Source of the DNA: Nocardia exalbida NBRC 100660
Lineage (GTDB): Bacteria; Actinomycetota; Actinomycetes; Mycobacteriales; Mycobacteriaceae
Reading direction: 5' to 3'
Assembly (NCBI RefSeq): GCF_000308575.1
Contig: NZ_BAFZ01000054.1
Span: 1-64,000 of the forward strand
DNA: 64,000 nt
Shown one piece after another: positions 16,851 through 25,095 of the stretch. Under the pieces are notes generated by a model. The model did not search any database. It was not told the origin of the DNA and was given only the letters and a program-made list of their open reading frames with translations. Each line of letters opens with the position of its first letter. Positions within the stretch are counted from its first letter, which is position 1. The position numbers were made by a program, and so were the translations under genes.

Positions 16851-17442
16851 GGGCGTGGATCAGGAGATTTCAAGAGCCGGCGCCGACCTGCTGGCGGCCG
16901 ACATCGAGTCGGCTCTCGGCTTCGAGGTACACATCGATGAAACGATCCCCGAGCATCGGCGCGGGATGTCTTTTGCACCGGCCTGGTGGATCGAGTTCAG
17001 CGTCCCGGCATTGAACGTCTTCGTCGGCACCAGCCCCGGCGAGTTCACGCCCAGCGGTGTGGCATGCGAACTCGCCTGGCATATCCACGACGACGTCCTG
17101 TCCCGCAGCGGGAGGATCTGGCCCGCCGACCCTGCGGGTGGGGACCAGCCGTTGCTGCCCACCCTTGACGGATGGTGCGGACAGGGCGGCTCGATACCGT
17201 TCGGGCAGGTCGAGGCAGCGAAGGATCCCGATCCGGACCTCGACGGTGTGGTCCGGTGGTGGCTGCCCCGCCATTCCGACGGGCTCATTGCCAGCCACTC
17301 CGGCGACGTGTGGTTCTGCCTGTGGGAGTACAAAGGCGACGAACAACTCATCACCCCGGGCATGCCGGTGACATGGTCCATCGGCGAAGGCGGACACGGA
17401 AAGTACCGCAAGGCAAGCGAAGTCCGGCCAGCTCAGCCGTAG
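16837..17442 (+). CDS. Unknown cytoplasmic protein, coupled to the secreted protein
   Basis: The 201-residue protein has no signal peptide or TM segment, is rich in Trp and acidic residues ('WWIEFSVPALNVFVG', 'VWFCLWEYKGDEQLITPG'), and matches no family known to me. Its ATG lies within the end of the secreted-protein gene (14-bp overlap); a GTG at 16855 is an alternative start. Arg codons are mostly CGG/CGC, unlike its partner. A secreted protein overlapping a soluble acidic partner recalls effector/immunity or chaperone pairs, but that is a guess. Confidence 0.6.
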   Translation: MREDKGVDQEISRAGADLLAADIESALGFEVHIDETIPEHRRGMSFAPAWWIEFSVPALNVFVGTSPGEFTPSGVACELAWHIHDDVLSRSGRIWPADPAGGDQPLLPTLDGWCGQGGSIPFGQVEAAKDPDPDLDGVVRWWLPRHSDGLIASHSGDVWFCLWEYKGDEQLITPGMPVTWSIGEGGHGKYRKASEVRPAQP

Positions 17443-17853
17443 TTTCTTGGTGCAAAGCCGCGCGGCCGAGGGTGTCTCGTGAACGTACCCGCCGCAGCCG
17501 GTCCGGGTGCGCCTGGACGCGCTGCCGCTCCGCGATCCGGAGATGCCCCCGCACGCGAACGCCGCCTGGCGATCGACTTGGCGATTCTGCAGCAGCAATT
17601 GGACAGTCCGCAGATGTGGGCAGCGGCGGCTCGGCTCATGACGCTGTATGCGAAGACATTTCCGGGTTCCGACGGCACCAAGGCAGGGCGGCGCGAAATG
17701 CGATGGATGCGCTACCGCCCGAGAAGCATTCACTCACGCTGCGGATGCTGATGGACGAGATCGCCGGATCCAACGATGGCGCGGCTGGTGTGGCCCCCGG
17801 TCGACTCGAGTCGTTCGTGAGTAGGTCGATGGCGTGATGTCGCCGTGTAGGCG
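17443..17853 (+). pseudogene. Possible gene remnant with frame breaks
   Basis: Three short stretches with protein-like composition lie in different forward frames: 'VRLDALPLRDPEMPPHANAAW' near 17507, 'LAIDLAILQQQLDSPQMWAAAARL' near 17569, and 'MDALPPEKHSLTLRMLMDEIAG' near 17704. This suggests a decayed gene with frameshifts. One frame, 17479-17751, could instead be an intact 90-residue gene. Nothing is recognised, and chance is not excluded. Confidence 0.25.
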
Positions 17854-18525
17854 TCAGCGCGGGCCGGGAACGTCGAGCAGTATCCGCAGCAAGTCTTCCG
17901 GGGCGTCTCGCATCAGGTTGTGCCCGCCGTCGACCGCGTGGGTCGTCCACCCGGCGTCGTCCCGCAAGCGCTGGTAGATACCGGTGAAGGGCGAGGGGGC
18001 TTCCCATCCGGTGGCGTAGACATAGTCCCTGCTCCGGATATGGGTGAGATCCCCGGTGAGCGTGAGTGGTTGGAGGACCGACGCGAGTGGGTGCGGTGTG
18101 GCTCGCGCATCGAAGAAGGGCAGCGGGCGTACGGCGTCACCGGTGTCGACCACGTCCAGGTACCACCGCCGCTCTTGATCCGAGACCAGTGTGAAGCAGG
18201 AGTCACCTGATTGCGGAACCACGGCATCGATGTAGACCAGTGCGGCGACCCGGCTCGCCGCGCGGTCGGCGGCGCCGGTGATCACCATGCCGCCGTAACT
18301 GTGGCCGACCAGAACGGCGTCGGTGATGTTCTCGGCCGACAGCAGTGCGGTGACGTCTTGGATGTGGGTTTCCAGATTCACTCCGTGGCGCAGATGGACG
18401 CGCTCACCGACGCCGCTCAGGGTCAGCGGATACACGCGATGTCCCCGCGCCCGCAACTGCTCGGTGAGCTGCTCGAAGCACCAGCCGCCGTGGCACATGC
18501 CGGGGATCAGGACGAAAGTCGTCAT
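17854..18525 (-). CDS. Alpha/beta hydrolase
   Basis: The 223-residue protein is a small esterase-type alpha/beta hydrolase: 'FVLIPGMCHGGWCFEQL' at the N-terminus (oxyanion region), the nucleophile elbow 'VGHSYGG' with Ser76, and 'GGHNLMRDAP' with His202. It resembles the EstC/pyrethroid-hydrolase and salicylate-esterase group. It is divergent from the tetR gene at 18646 across 120 bp that contain two copies of a 22-bp repeat, so it is probably that regulator's target. Confidence 0.85.
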   Translation of the reverse strand: MTTFVLIPGMCHGGWCFEQLTEQLRARGHRVYPLTLSGVGERVHLRHGVNLETHIQDVTALLSAENITDAVLVGHSYGGMVITGAADRAASRVAALVYIDAVVPQSGDSCFTLVSDQERRWYLDVVDTGDAVRPLPFFDARATPHPLASVLQPLTLTGDLTHIRSRDYVYATGWEAPSPFTGIYQRLRDDAGWTTHAVDGGHNLMRDAPEDLLRILLDVPGPR

Positions 18526-18580
18526 TGTCGTTGTCCTTCTTGTTCGGGTCGCGAGTGGAGCGGGTGGCGGCGATCTCTTG

Positions 18581-18640
18581 GATCGAACCGATCATTACTA
18601 TCCAGCACGCTAGCAGATGATCGAACCAGTCGTTACCATC
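18581..18640. promoter_or_regulatory. Two direct 22-bp repeats in the hydrolase-tetR divergent promoter
   Basis: Positions 18581-18602 and 18619-18640 match at 18 of 22 bases, both starting GATCGAACC. The second copy contains AAC-CAGTC-GTT and overlaps the -10 TACCAT (18634-18639) of the leaderless tetR gene. The first contains the palindrome GATCG-AAC-CGATC and lies near the hydrolase start. They are likely TetR-type operators. Confidence 0.55.
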
Positions 18641-18645
18641 TAGGT

Positions 18646-19227
18646 ATGCCCGTGGCCAAAGGCTCGACGATCGACCCGGCGCGCACCCGCGCCACCATCC
18701 TCGAAGCGGCGGAACCGCTGCTGTACGAGCGTGGGCTCGACGGGGTCGGTGTGGCCGAATTGTGCGCGCGGCTCGGGGTGTCCAAGGAGACCTTGTATCG
18801 GCACTTCGGTACGAAAGACGGGCTTGTCCGAGCGATGCTCGAGGCACGCAGTGAAAAAGTCGGTGCGTGGCTGACGAACGCGGTCGAGGCGGTCGGCGAC
18901 GACCCTGCCGCACAGTTGGCCGCGGTCTTCGACGCTTTGGGGGAGTGGTACGCGCAACCGGCCTTTCGCGGCTGCGCGATGGTGAACGCGGCAGCCCAGC
19001 ACTATGACGAGCAGGTGCGGGCACTCACCGCGCGGCACCTGCATCGGTATCTCGACCTCTTCACCGATATCGCCGACCGTGCCGGAGCGAAGGATCCGGA
19101 TGTGCTGGGTCGGCAATTGCTCATGCTGGTGGAGGGCGCGACCGTCGTCGCGACGATCCACGGCGCGGACGGGGTCGACGGACAGGCTCGCGCCGCGGCC
19201 GCGGCCTTGCTCGCCGCAGCCACCTGA
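18646..19227 (+). CDS. TetR-family regulator
   Basis: The 193-residue protein has a TetR HTH ('GVGVAELCARLGVSKETLYRHFGTKDGLV', about residues 32-60) and a helical C-terminal ligand domain. The C-terminal 'FRGCAMVNAAAQHYD' is typical of the TetR_C subgroup near hydrolases and reductases. The ATG is six bases after the -10 TACCAT, so the mRNA is leaderless. It probably represses itself and the divergent hydrolase through the two repeats. The inducer is unknown. Confidence 0.88.
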   Translation: MPVAKGSTIDPARTRATILEAAEPLLYERGLDGVGVAELCARLGVSKETLYRHFGTKDGLVRAMLEARSEKVGAWLTNAVEAVGDDPAAQLAAVFDALGEWYAQPAFRGCAMVNAAAQHYDEQVRALTARHLHRYLDLFTDIADRAGAKDPDVLGRQLLMLVEGATVVATIHGADGVDGQARAAAAALLAAAT

Positions 19228-19328
19228 GTGGCTTGTCGTTGCCGAGCGAGCCGCGTTCGGGTGACCGGGCTGGAGCCCGGTCGGCCGGGGTGCTGTCGTC
19301 CACCGCTGATTCGTGCTATCGAGAACCC

Positions 19329-20888
19329 ATGACGCCGACGCGCTCTTCCTACGATGTCGTGATCGTCGGCGGCGGTCACAACGGTTTGGTGGCCGCCGCG
19401 TACCTGGCGCGGGCCGGGCGGTCGGTGCTGGTGCTGGAGCGGCAGCCGCACACCGGCGGCGCGGCGGTGTCCGCGAGGGTGTTCGCGGGCGTCGACGCGC
19501 GGCTTTCGCGGTACTCGTATCTGGTGAGCCTGCTGCCACGATCGATCGTCCTGGACCTGGGCTTGCGGTTCGAGACGCGGCGGCGCGCGGTCTCGTCGTA
19601 CACACCGGTCGGGGAGGAGGGTCTGCTCGTCTCGTCTCAGCGGGCGCGGACGGCGGCGAGTTTCGCGCGGCTGACCGGCTCCGATCGGGAGTTCGGTGCG
19701 TGGCAGCGGTTCTACGCGTCGACCAACCAGCTGGCCCGGCGGGTTTTCCCGACGCTGACCCGGCCGCTTCCGTCCAAGGAGGCGCTGCGGCACATCGTCG
19801 ATGACGCGCCCACCTGGGAGGCCCTGTTCGAGCGGCCGCTCGGCGAGACGATCGAGTCGACGTTCGACGACGACACCGTGCGCGGCGTGGTGCTCACCGA
19901 CGCGCTGATCGGCACCTTCACCCACGCGCACGATCCGTCGCTGCGGCAGAATCGCTGCTTGCTCTATCACGTGATCGGCGGGGGAACCGGCGACTGGGAT
20001 GTGCCGATCGGCGGTATGGGCGCGCTCACCGACGCACTGGCCGAGGCCGCGCGATCGGCGGGAGCGGAAATCGTCACCGGCTGTGCGGTGACTAGCATCG
20101 AAACCGACGGCAGCACAGCGGAAGTCGTATATCCGGAGGGGAGAATCGGAGCGCGCCACGTGCTGGCGAACGTCGCACCCTATACGCTCGCGGGGTTGCT
20201 CGGTGCGCCCTTACCGCCGAAACCCGAAGGCGCGCAGCTGAAGATGAACATGTTGCTGCGGCGCCTCCCGCGCTTGCGCGACGCCGAGGCCGATCCCCGG
20301 GAGGCGTTCGCGGGGACTTTCCACATCGGGGAGTCGTACGCCCAACTCGACCGAGCCTACGGTGAGGCCGCGATCGGCCGGATGCCGTCCGCGCCACCCG
20401 CCGAAATCTATTGCCACACGCTGACGGATCCGACGATCCTGGGACCGGAACTGGCCGCGCAGGGGGCGCACACCCTCACGCTGTTCGGACTGCACGGTCG
20501 CGGAAAACTCTTCGCCGCCGACCATGCCGCGGCCAAAGACGAGATCGTACGAGCGACTCTCGCGCAACTGGATTCGGTGCTCGCCGAGCCGATCGCGGAC
20601 TGTTTGGCGACAGACGAGAACGGCGCACCCTGCCTCGAGGCGAAAACTCCGGTCGAACTGGAGCGCGAGGTCGGCCTCCCCGGTGGACACATCTTCCACC
20701 GGGATCTGGCCTTCCCTTACCTCCCGGAGGACGCCGATCCCGTCGACCCCGCAGCCCGGTGGGGCGTGGCGACCGGCCACCGCAATGTCTTCCTCTGCGG
20801 CGCGGGCGCCATCCGGGGCGGCGGGGTCAGCGGCATCCCTGGGCACAATGCCGCAATGGCCGTGCTCGACGCCGGTCAGGCAGGCTGA
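19329..20888 (+). CDS. FAD-dependent oxidoreductase (phytoene-desaturase/PYROXD2-like)
   Basis: The 519-residue protein starts with a Rossmann dinucleotide fold ('YDVVIVGGGHNGLVAAAYLARAG', residues 8-30, then the acidic 'VLVLERQPHTGGAA') and ends with 'NVFLCGAGAIRGGGVSGIPGHNAAMAVL', the FAD-binding end of the phytoene desaturase-like superfamily. No carotenoid genes are near, so it is named by family only. Its 3' end overlaps the converging quinone-oxidoreductase-like gene by 13 bp. Confidence 0.82.
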   Translation: MTPTRSSYDVVIVGGGHNGLVAAAYLARAGRSVLVLERQPHTGGAAVSARVFAGVDARLSRYSYLVSLLPRSIVLDLGLRFETRRRAVSSYTPVGEEGLLVSSQRARTAASFARLTGSDREFGAWQRFYASTNQLARRVFPTLTRPLPSKEALRHIVDDAPTWEALFERPLGETIESTFDDDTVRGVVLTDALIGTFTHAHDPSLRQNRCLLYHVIGGGTGDWDVPIGGMGALTDALAEAARSAGAEIVTGCAVTSIETDGSTAEVVYPEGRIGARHVLANVAPYTLAGLLGAPLPPKPEGAQLKMNMLLRRLPRLRDAEADPREAFAGTFHIGESYAQLDRAYGEAAIGRMPSAPPAEIYCHTLTDPTILGPELAAQGAHTLTLFGLHGRGKLFAADHAAAKDEIVRATLAQLDSVLAEPIADCLATDENGAPCLEAKTPVELEREVGLPGGHIFHRDLAFPYLPEDADPVDPAARWGVATGHRNVFLCGAGAIRGGGVSGIPGHNAAMAVLDAGQAG

Positions 20889-21862
20889 CCCCGCAGCGCG
20901 ACCTTGGCGGCGCGGCCCGGCGTCTCGGTGGCGACCGCCGCGTTCGCCGCTTCCTCCAGCGGATAGGCGGCTTCGATATCCAGTCGCAGGACGCCGTCGG
21001 CCGCGAGGCCGATCAGCTCGCGGATGAGCCGCCCTCGATGCTCGGCGCCGATCTCCTCGATCCGCTTGGCGCCCCAGAAGCCCTTGATCACCACCTGTTT
21101 GAAGATCAGCGCGCCCGGGTCGAGCGACAACGGCTGCCCCGAGAGCGCACCGAAGGAGATCAGCTGCCCGCCCGGCGCGAGCAATGCCAACTCGGCGGCC
21201 GCGGCCCGGCCGCCCACCTGATCGACGGCCCGCAGGATCGGCGCGCCCGAGGTGGCTGCTTCCACCTGGTCGCGCCAGCCCTCGCTCTCGGTGTCGAGCA
21301 CCGGCTCGTAGCCGAGTTCGCGCAGCGCCGCGACCGAGGCCGGGCCGCGCACGAGATTCAGCACGTGCAGACCGCGTTGCCGGGCGAAGACGTTCACGAG
21401 CCTGCCGACCGCGCCGTTGGCGGCATTGATCGTCAGCCAGTCGCCGGAGGACAGTTCGAGGTCCTCGATCAGCATCAGCGCGCTCAACGGCATGGCCAGC
21501 AGCTGAGCGGCGGTCTCGTCGGAGACCGCGTCGGGCAGCGGAATCACCTGCCGTGCCGGGACGACGAAATACTCGGCCCACACGTTCTGCGCGCCGGACA
21601 CCGTCACTCGCTGCCCGACCGACAGGTCGGTGACCTCGGGACCCACCGCGTCGACCCGCGCGACCGCCTCGCTGCCGGGAATCGCGGGCAACTCGGGACG
21701 GTAGCCGTACACGCCGCGCACGATGGCCAGATCGTGATTGTGGATCGGCGACAGGATCAGCGCGAGCCGCACCTCACCCGGCCCCGGCTCGGGAACCGGG
21801 CGCTCCGCGGTGGCCAGCACATCCTTCGGTTCGCCGAATCGTTCGATGACTACGGCACGCAT
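20876..21862 (-). CDS. Zinc-binding-alcohol-dehydrogenase-like quinone oxidoreductase (MDR family)
   Basis: The 328-residue protein is a medium-chain dehydrogenase/reductase: 'MRAVVIERFGEPKDVLATAE' start, 'IPGSEAVARVDAVGPEV' and an NAD(P) site around 'INAANGAVGRLVNVFA'. Cys/His zinc ligands are not evident, so it is the NADPH:quinone reductase type. AAGGAG lies five bases before the ATG. It is 17 bp downstream of ohr on the same strand, so an ohrR-ohr-reductase operon responding to oxidants is plausible. Confidence 0.85.
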   Translation of the reverse strand: MRAVVIERFGEPKDVLATAERPVPEPGPGEVRLALILSPIHNHDLAIVRGVYGYRPELPAIPGSEAVARVDAVGPEVTDLSVGQRVTVSGAQNVWAEYFVVPARQVIPLPDAVSDETAAQLLAMPLSALMLIEDLELSSGDWLTINAANGAVGRLVNVFARQRGLHVLNLVRGPASVAALRELGYEPVLDTESEGWRDQVEAATSGAPILRAVDQVGGRAAAAELALLAPGGQLISFGALSGQPLSLDPGALIFKQVVIKGFWGAKRIEEIGAEHRGRLIRELIGLAADGVLRLDIEAAYPLEEAANAAVATETPGRAAKVALRGQPA

Positions 21863-21878
21863 ATCGGCTCCTTCTCGA

Positions 21879-22301
21879 TCAGTCGTCGGCAACGAGGACC
21901 TGGACGTCGATATTGCCGCGAGTCGCGTTGGAATACGGGCACACCTGATGCGCTTTGTCGGCGAGGGCCTGCGCGTCCTCGCGGGACAGATGGGGAAGCG
22001 AGACCTCCAGCGTAACGGCCAGGCCGAAGCCACCGGTGTCGTTCGGGCCGATCCCGACCTTCGCGCCGACTGCGGAATCGTCGACATTGGTCGAGGTCTG
22101 CTTGCCGACCAGGCGCAACGCCGAATGGAAACACGCCGCGTAGCCCGCCGCGAACAGCTGTTCGGGGTTGGTGCCCTCGCCGTTGCCGCCCATCTCCTTG
22201 GGAATCGACAGGTTCACGTCGATCTTGCCGTCGGTGGTGCGCGCATGGCCGTCGCGACCGTCGCCGCTGGCCAGGGCCTCTGCGGTGTAGAGGATTCGCA
22301 T
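21879..22301 (-). CDS. ohr: Organic hydroperoxide resistance protein
   Basis: The 140-residue OsmC/Ohr-family peroxidase has both redox cysteines: Cys57 in 'GYAACFHSAL' and Cys121 in 'HQVCPYSNATRGNI'. The second context is diagnostic of Ohr rather than OsmC. It reduces organic hydroperoxides using lipoylated proteins as electron donors. It starts 3 bp after the stop of ohrR, so the two are co-transcribed from the promoter upstream of ohrR. Confidence 0.93.
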   Translation of the reverse strand: MRILYTAEALASGDGRDGHARTTDGKIDVNLSIPKEMGGNGEGTNPEQLFAAGYAACFHSALRLVGKQTSTNVDDSAVGAKVGIGPNDTGGFGLAVTLEVSLPHLSREDAQALADKAHQVCPYSNATRGNIDVQVLVADD

Positions 22302-22303
22302 GT

Positions 22304-22750
22304 CTACTCTCCTTCGTTCAACTGAGACTTCAGCGCCTCGGTCAGTCGGTGCAAAATGCCGCGCAACGCGATGGCTTCGTCCATGGACAAGCCACTGGCC
22401 TCGGCCATCCGGGCGGGGATGTCACCCGCCTCGGCGCGCAGCGCGCGCCCGCGCCCGGTGAGCCGGATGTCGACGCGGCGTTCATCGGCCGCCGACCGCC
22501 GCCGCTCGACCAAGCCGGCCGCCTCCAGTCGCTTGAGCAACGGCGAGAGCGTGCCGGAATCGAGGTCGAGTGCCTGGCAGACGTCTCCGACGCTGCGTTC
22601 GTCGCGTTCCCACAGCGCCAGCATCACCAGGTACTGCGGGTAGGTGAGCCCGAGCCGTTCCAGCTTCGGGCGATAGACCGCCGTCATCGCCCGGGACGCC
22701 GCGTAGAGCGGGAAGCAGAGCTGCTCGTCGAGGGTGAGGTGATCGGTCAT
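22304..22750 (-). CDS. ohrR: MarR-family organic-peroxide sensor
   Basis: The 148-residue MarR-type repressor carries the OhrR reactive cysteine, Cys12 in '[16 protein letters not shown]', and the winged HTH '[33 protein letters not shown]'. Oxidation of that Cys releases DNA and induces ohr. The ATG lies seven bases after the -10 TACATT, so the transcript is leaderless. A palindrome over the -35 is the likely autoregulatory operator. Confidence 0.92.
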   Translation of the reverse strand: MTDHLTLDEQLCFPLYAASRAMTAVYRPKLERLGLTYPQYLVMLALWERDERSVGDVCQALDLDSGTLSPLLKRLEAAGLVERRRSAADERRVDIRLTGRGRALRAEAGDIPARMAEASGLSMDEAIALRGILHRLTEALKSQLNEGE

Positions 22751-22787
22751 GAGCAATAATGTAGTGGCCAATTTGGTTGTGTACAAC
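22751..22787 (-). promoter_or_regulatory. ohrR-ohr promoter with operator
   Basis: On the minus strand, -35 TTGTAC (22786-22781), a 17-bp spacer and -10 TACATT (22763-22758) lead to the ATG of ohrR seven bases on. The inverted repeat GTTGT-GT-ACAAC (22776-22787) covers the -35, as expected for a repressor site. OhrR boxes elsewhere are also TACAA/TTGTA-type palindromes. Confidence 0.65.
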
Positions 22788-22835
22788 ATAAATAAGCGGT
22801 GGCGCGCGTCACATGGCTCGCGGAAGGGCAGCGGT

Positions 22836-24029
22836 TCAGCGGGCCGGGAAGCGAAGGACGCGATCGTCGCCGCTCGCGGGGTCACCCCGGCCGTCGGTGT
22901 TGGAGGTGGTGAGCCACAGCGCTCCGTCCGGTGTGGCTTCCACGGTGCGCAACCGGCCGTACCGGTCGCGCAGTTCGGCCCTGGGCCCGCCCACGCGGCC
23001 GTCCTCGAGCGGCACGGTCCACAGCCGCTGCCCGCGTAGCGCCGCGACGTAGAGAGTGTCGCCGGTGATGGCGATGCCCGAGGGCGAGGCTTCCGCGGTG
23101 GTCCAGGTCAGCAGCGGATCGGTGAAGCCGCGCTCGGCGCCGCCCCCGCCCTCGACGTCGGGCCAGCCGTAGTTGCGGCCGGGCTCGATCAGATTGATCT
23201 CGTCGAACCGGTTCTGCCCGAACTCCGCCGCGAACAGGCGCCCGGCCCGATCCCACGCCAGTCCCTGCACGTTGCGGTGGCCGAGACTGTAGACCGGCGA
23301 GCCGGGATACGGATTGCCCGGCGCCGGACGGCCTTCGGGAGTCGAACGGAGGATCTTTCCGTTAAGGCTTGCCGGATCCTGCGAGCGTCCGGATTCCCCG
23401 GCGTCGCCGGTCCCGGCGTACAGCATGCCGTCGGGCCCGAACGCGATCCGTCCGCCATTGTGGTTACCGGCCTTGGCGATGCCGGTGACGATCGCCTCGG
23501 GCGGGCCGTCGAGCCGGAACCGGACGATCCGATTGTCCGTCTCGGAGGTGAAATAGGCGTAGACGTAACGACTTTCGGCGTAGTCCGGCGCGACGGCGAG
23601 CCCGAGCAGGCCGCCTTCGCCTCGTGCGGCGACGTCGGGCAGCCGGTAGACCTGTTCCGGCGCACGGCCTGCGGCGACTCGCAGGATCCGTCCGGAGTCA
23701 CGCTCCGCGACCAGCGCGGCGCCGTCGGGCAGGAAGGCCAGGCCCCACGGAACCTCGATGTCCCGCGCGACTTCTTCGGCGGCATCGAGGTCGGGTCTTC
23801 CCGCCGGGTTGCTCGGTGCGAGGGTGCCTACCGTAGGCGCATCGCTCGGCGTGGTCGGGCTCTCGCCGCCGCAGGCGCCGACCGCCGCTACGGAAAAGAG
23901 CAAGGCGATCACCGCAAGCAAGCGCGCCGCGTGGATCGGGCTCTCGCTACCGGGGGTGCCCGCTCGGTCGGCGCCCCCGCCGCCCGAAGGCGCCGGGATG
24001 ACGAGGAAGCGGCCCGATTCGAGTGCCAT
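22836..24029 (-). CDS. PQQ-dependent sugar dehydrogenase-type lipoprotein
   Basis: The 397-residue protein is a six-bladed beta-propeller of the glucose/sorbosone dehydrogenase family: '[18 protein letters not shown]', '[14 protein letters not shown]', '[26 protein letters not shown]', '[14 protein letters not shown]' and '[12 protein letters not shown]'. The lipobox 'AVGAC' gives lipidated Cys53, so it sits on the outer face of the membrane. The pre-signal part is long (about 35 residues), so a later start is possible. The ATG overlaps the stop of the upstream hydrolase gene (TGATG), coupling two exported enzymes. Confidence 0.82.
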   Translation of the reverse strand: MALESGRFLVIPAPSGGGGADRAGTPGSESPIHAARLLAVIALLFSVAAVGACGGESPTTPSDAPTVGTLAPSNPAGRPDLDAAEEVARDIEVPWGLAFLPDGAALVAERDSGRILRVAAGRAPEQVYRLPDVAARGEGGLLGLAVAPDYAESRYVYAYFTSETDNRIVRFRLDGPPEAIVTGIAKAGNHNGGRIAFGPDGMLYAGTGDAGESGRSQDPASLNGKILRSTPEGRPAPGNPYPGSPVYSLGHRNVQGLAWDRAGRLFAAEFGQNRFDEINLIEPGRNYGWPDVEGGGGAERGFTDPLLTWTTAEASPSGIAITGDTLYVAALRGQRLWTVPLEDGRVGGPRAELRDRYGRLRTVEATPDGALWLTTSNTDGRGDPASGDDRVLRFPAR

Positions 24030-24928
24030 CAGCCGAGATACGTGCCGTACCAATCCAGGACGCGACGCCATGCTTCGGTGGCCGCCGTGGCGTTGTACCG
24101 CTGACCGGTGTCGTTGAAGAAGGCGTGGTCGGCGTCGGGTGCGGTGAAGATCTGGTGCGGGGCTCCCGAGCGGGCCAGTGCGGCCTCCGCGGCGGGCCGG
24201 GAGGCGTTCACGCGGGCGTCGGCCGCCGCGTACACACCGAGCACCGCGGCTTTCGACGCGGAGAGATCGCCGTTGTCCGGGAACGGTCCGTAGAAGGGTG
24301 TCGCCGCGGCGAGCGGGGACGGGCCGGAGGCCAGCAGTAGCCAGGTCAGGCCACCGCCGAAGCAGAAACCGGTGGCGCCGAGCTTCTTTCCCTCGACCCG
24401 GCGCTGGAGTTCATCGAGCCCGGCGCGCAGGTCGGCGACGAGCTGTTCCTGCGGGATACGGCTCAGTTCGGCGGTCGCGGCGGCCGGATCGGTGAACGCG
24501 GCGGTGCCGCCTCGCGCGGACAGCAGGTCGACCGCGAGCGCGGAGTATCCGGCCCCCGCGAAACGTCCTGCCACCGAACGGATGTGATCGGTGAGGCCCT
24601 TGTTCTCGTGGACGACCAGCACTCCGCCCCGCGGCTGCGGCGCCGCCGCCCACGCGGCTTGCAATGGCGTCGCGCCGGGTCCGGCGAAGGTGACGGCGGC
24701 GGTCGGGAGGGCCGCGGCGGAACCGGGTGGCGTCGACGGCGCCGTGGGGCTGGGCGCGGAATCGGTGATCGCGGTGTCGTTGCTCGCGCAGGCGGCCAGC
24801 AGGGCGGTCGCGGCGGTGACGCCGAGTCCGAGCAGCCCGAGCCTGCGCAGTGCCTCCCGCCGGGGGAGCAGGCCGTCGGCGTGATCGGCCGCGATCTCCT
24901 CGGCGATGTAGCGCTGCAACGGCGTCAT
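24029..24928 (-). CDS. Dienelactone-hydrolase-family lipoprotein (possible Tat substrate)
   Basis: The 299-residue protein has 'PRREALRRLGLLGLG' followed by the lipobox 'LLAAC' (Cys47), a twin-arginine-like lipoprotein signal. The mature part is a dienelactone-hydrolase fold: nucleophile Cys in 'GFCFGGGLTW', Asp in 'VYAAADARVNA', and His in 'DADHAFFND'. DLH enzymes open lactone rings in aromatic degradation; an exported one may have another ester substrate. A TATCGT -10 lies about nine bases before the ATG. It is coupled to the sugar-dehydrogenase lipoprotein. Confidence 0.8.
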   Translation of the reverse strand: MTPLQRYIAEEIAADHADGLLPRREALRRLGLLGLGVTAATALLAACASNDTAITDSAPSPTAPSTPPGSAAALPTAAVTFAGPGATPLQAAWAAAPQPRGGVLVVHENKGLTDHIRSVAGRFAGAGYSALAVDLLSARGGTAAFTDPAAATAELSRIPQEQLVADLRAGLDELQRRVEGKKLGATGFCFGGGLTWLLLASGPSPLAAATPFYGPFPDNGDLSASKAAVLGVYAAADARVNASRPAAEAALARSGAPHQIFTAPDADHAFFNDTGQRYNATAATEAWRRVLDWYGTYLG

Positions 24929-25095
24929 GCGCCCCACGATAAGCCGGATCGTTGGCGGGTGCGCGGCGTTCACCGTCTGTTCGCCCACGACAAACCGGCC
25001 CGACCGCGCGTCCCACGGCATTCGCCAGGCGATTGCTACGTTGTCGCTCAATCGGGCGATCGATGGTCGGTCCGCACACCGGTCGAGGGAGCGAG

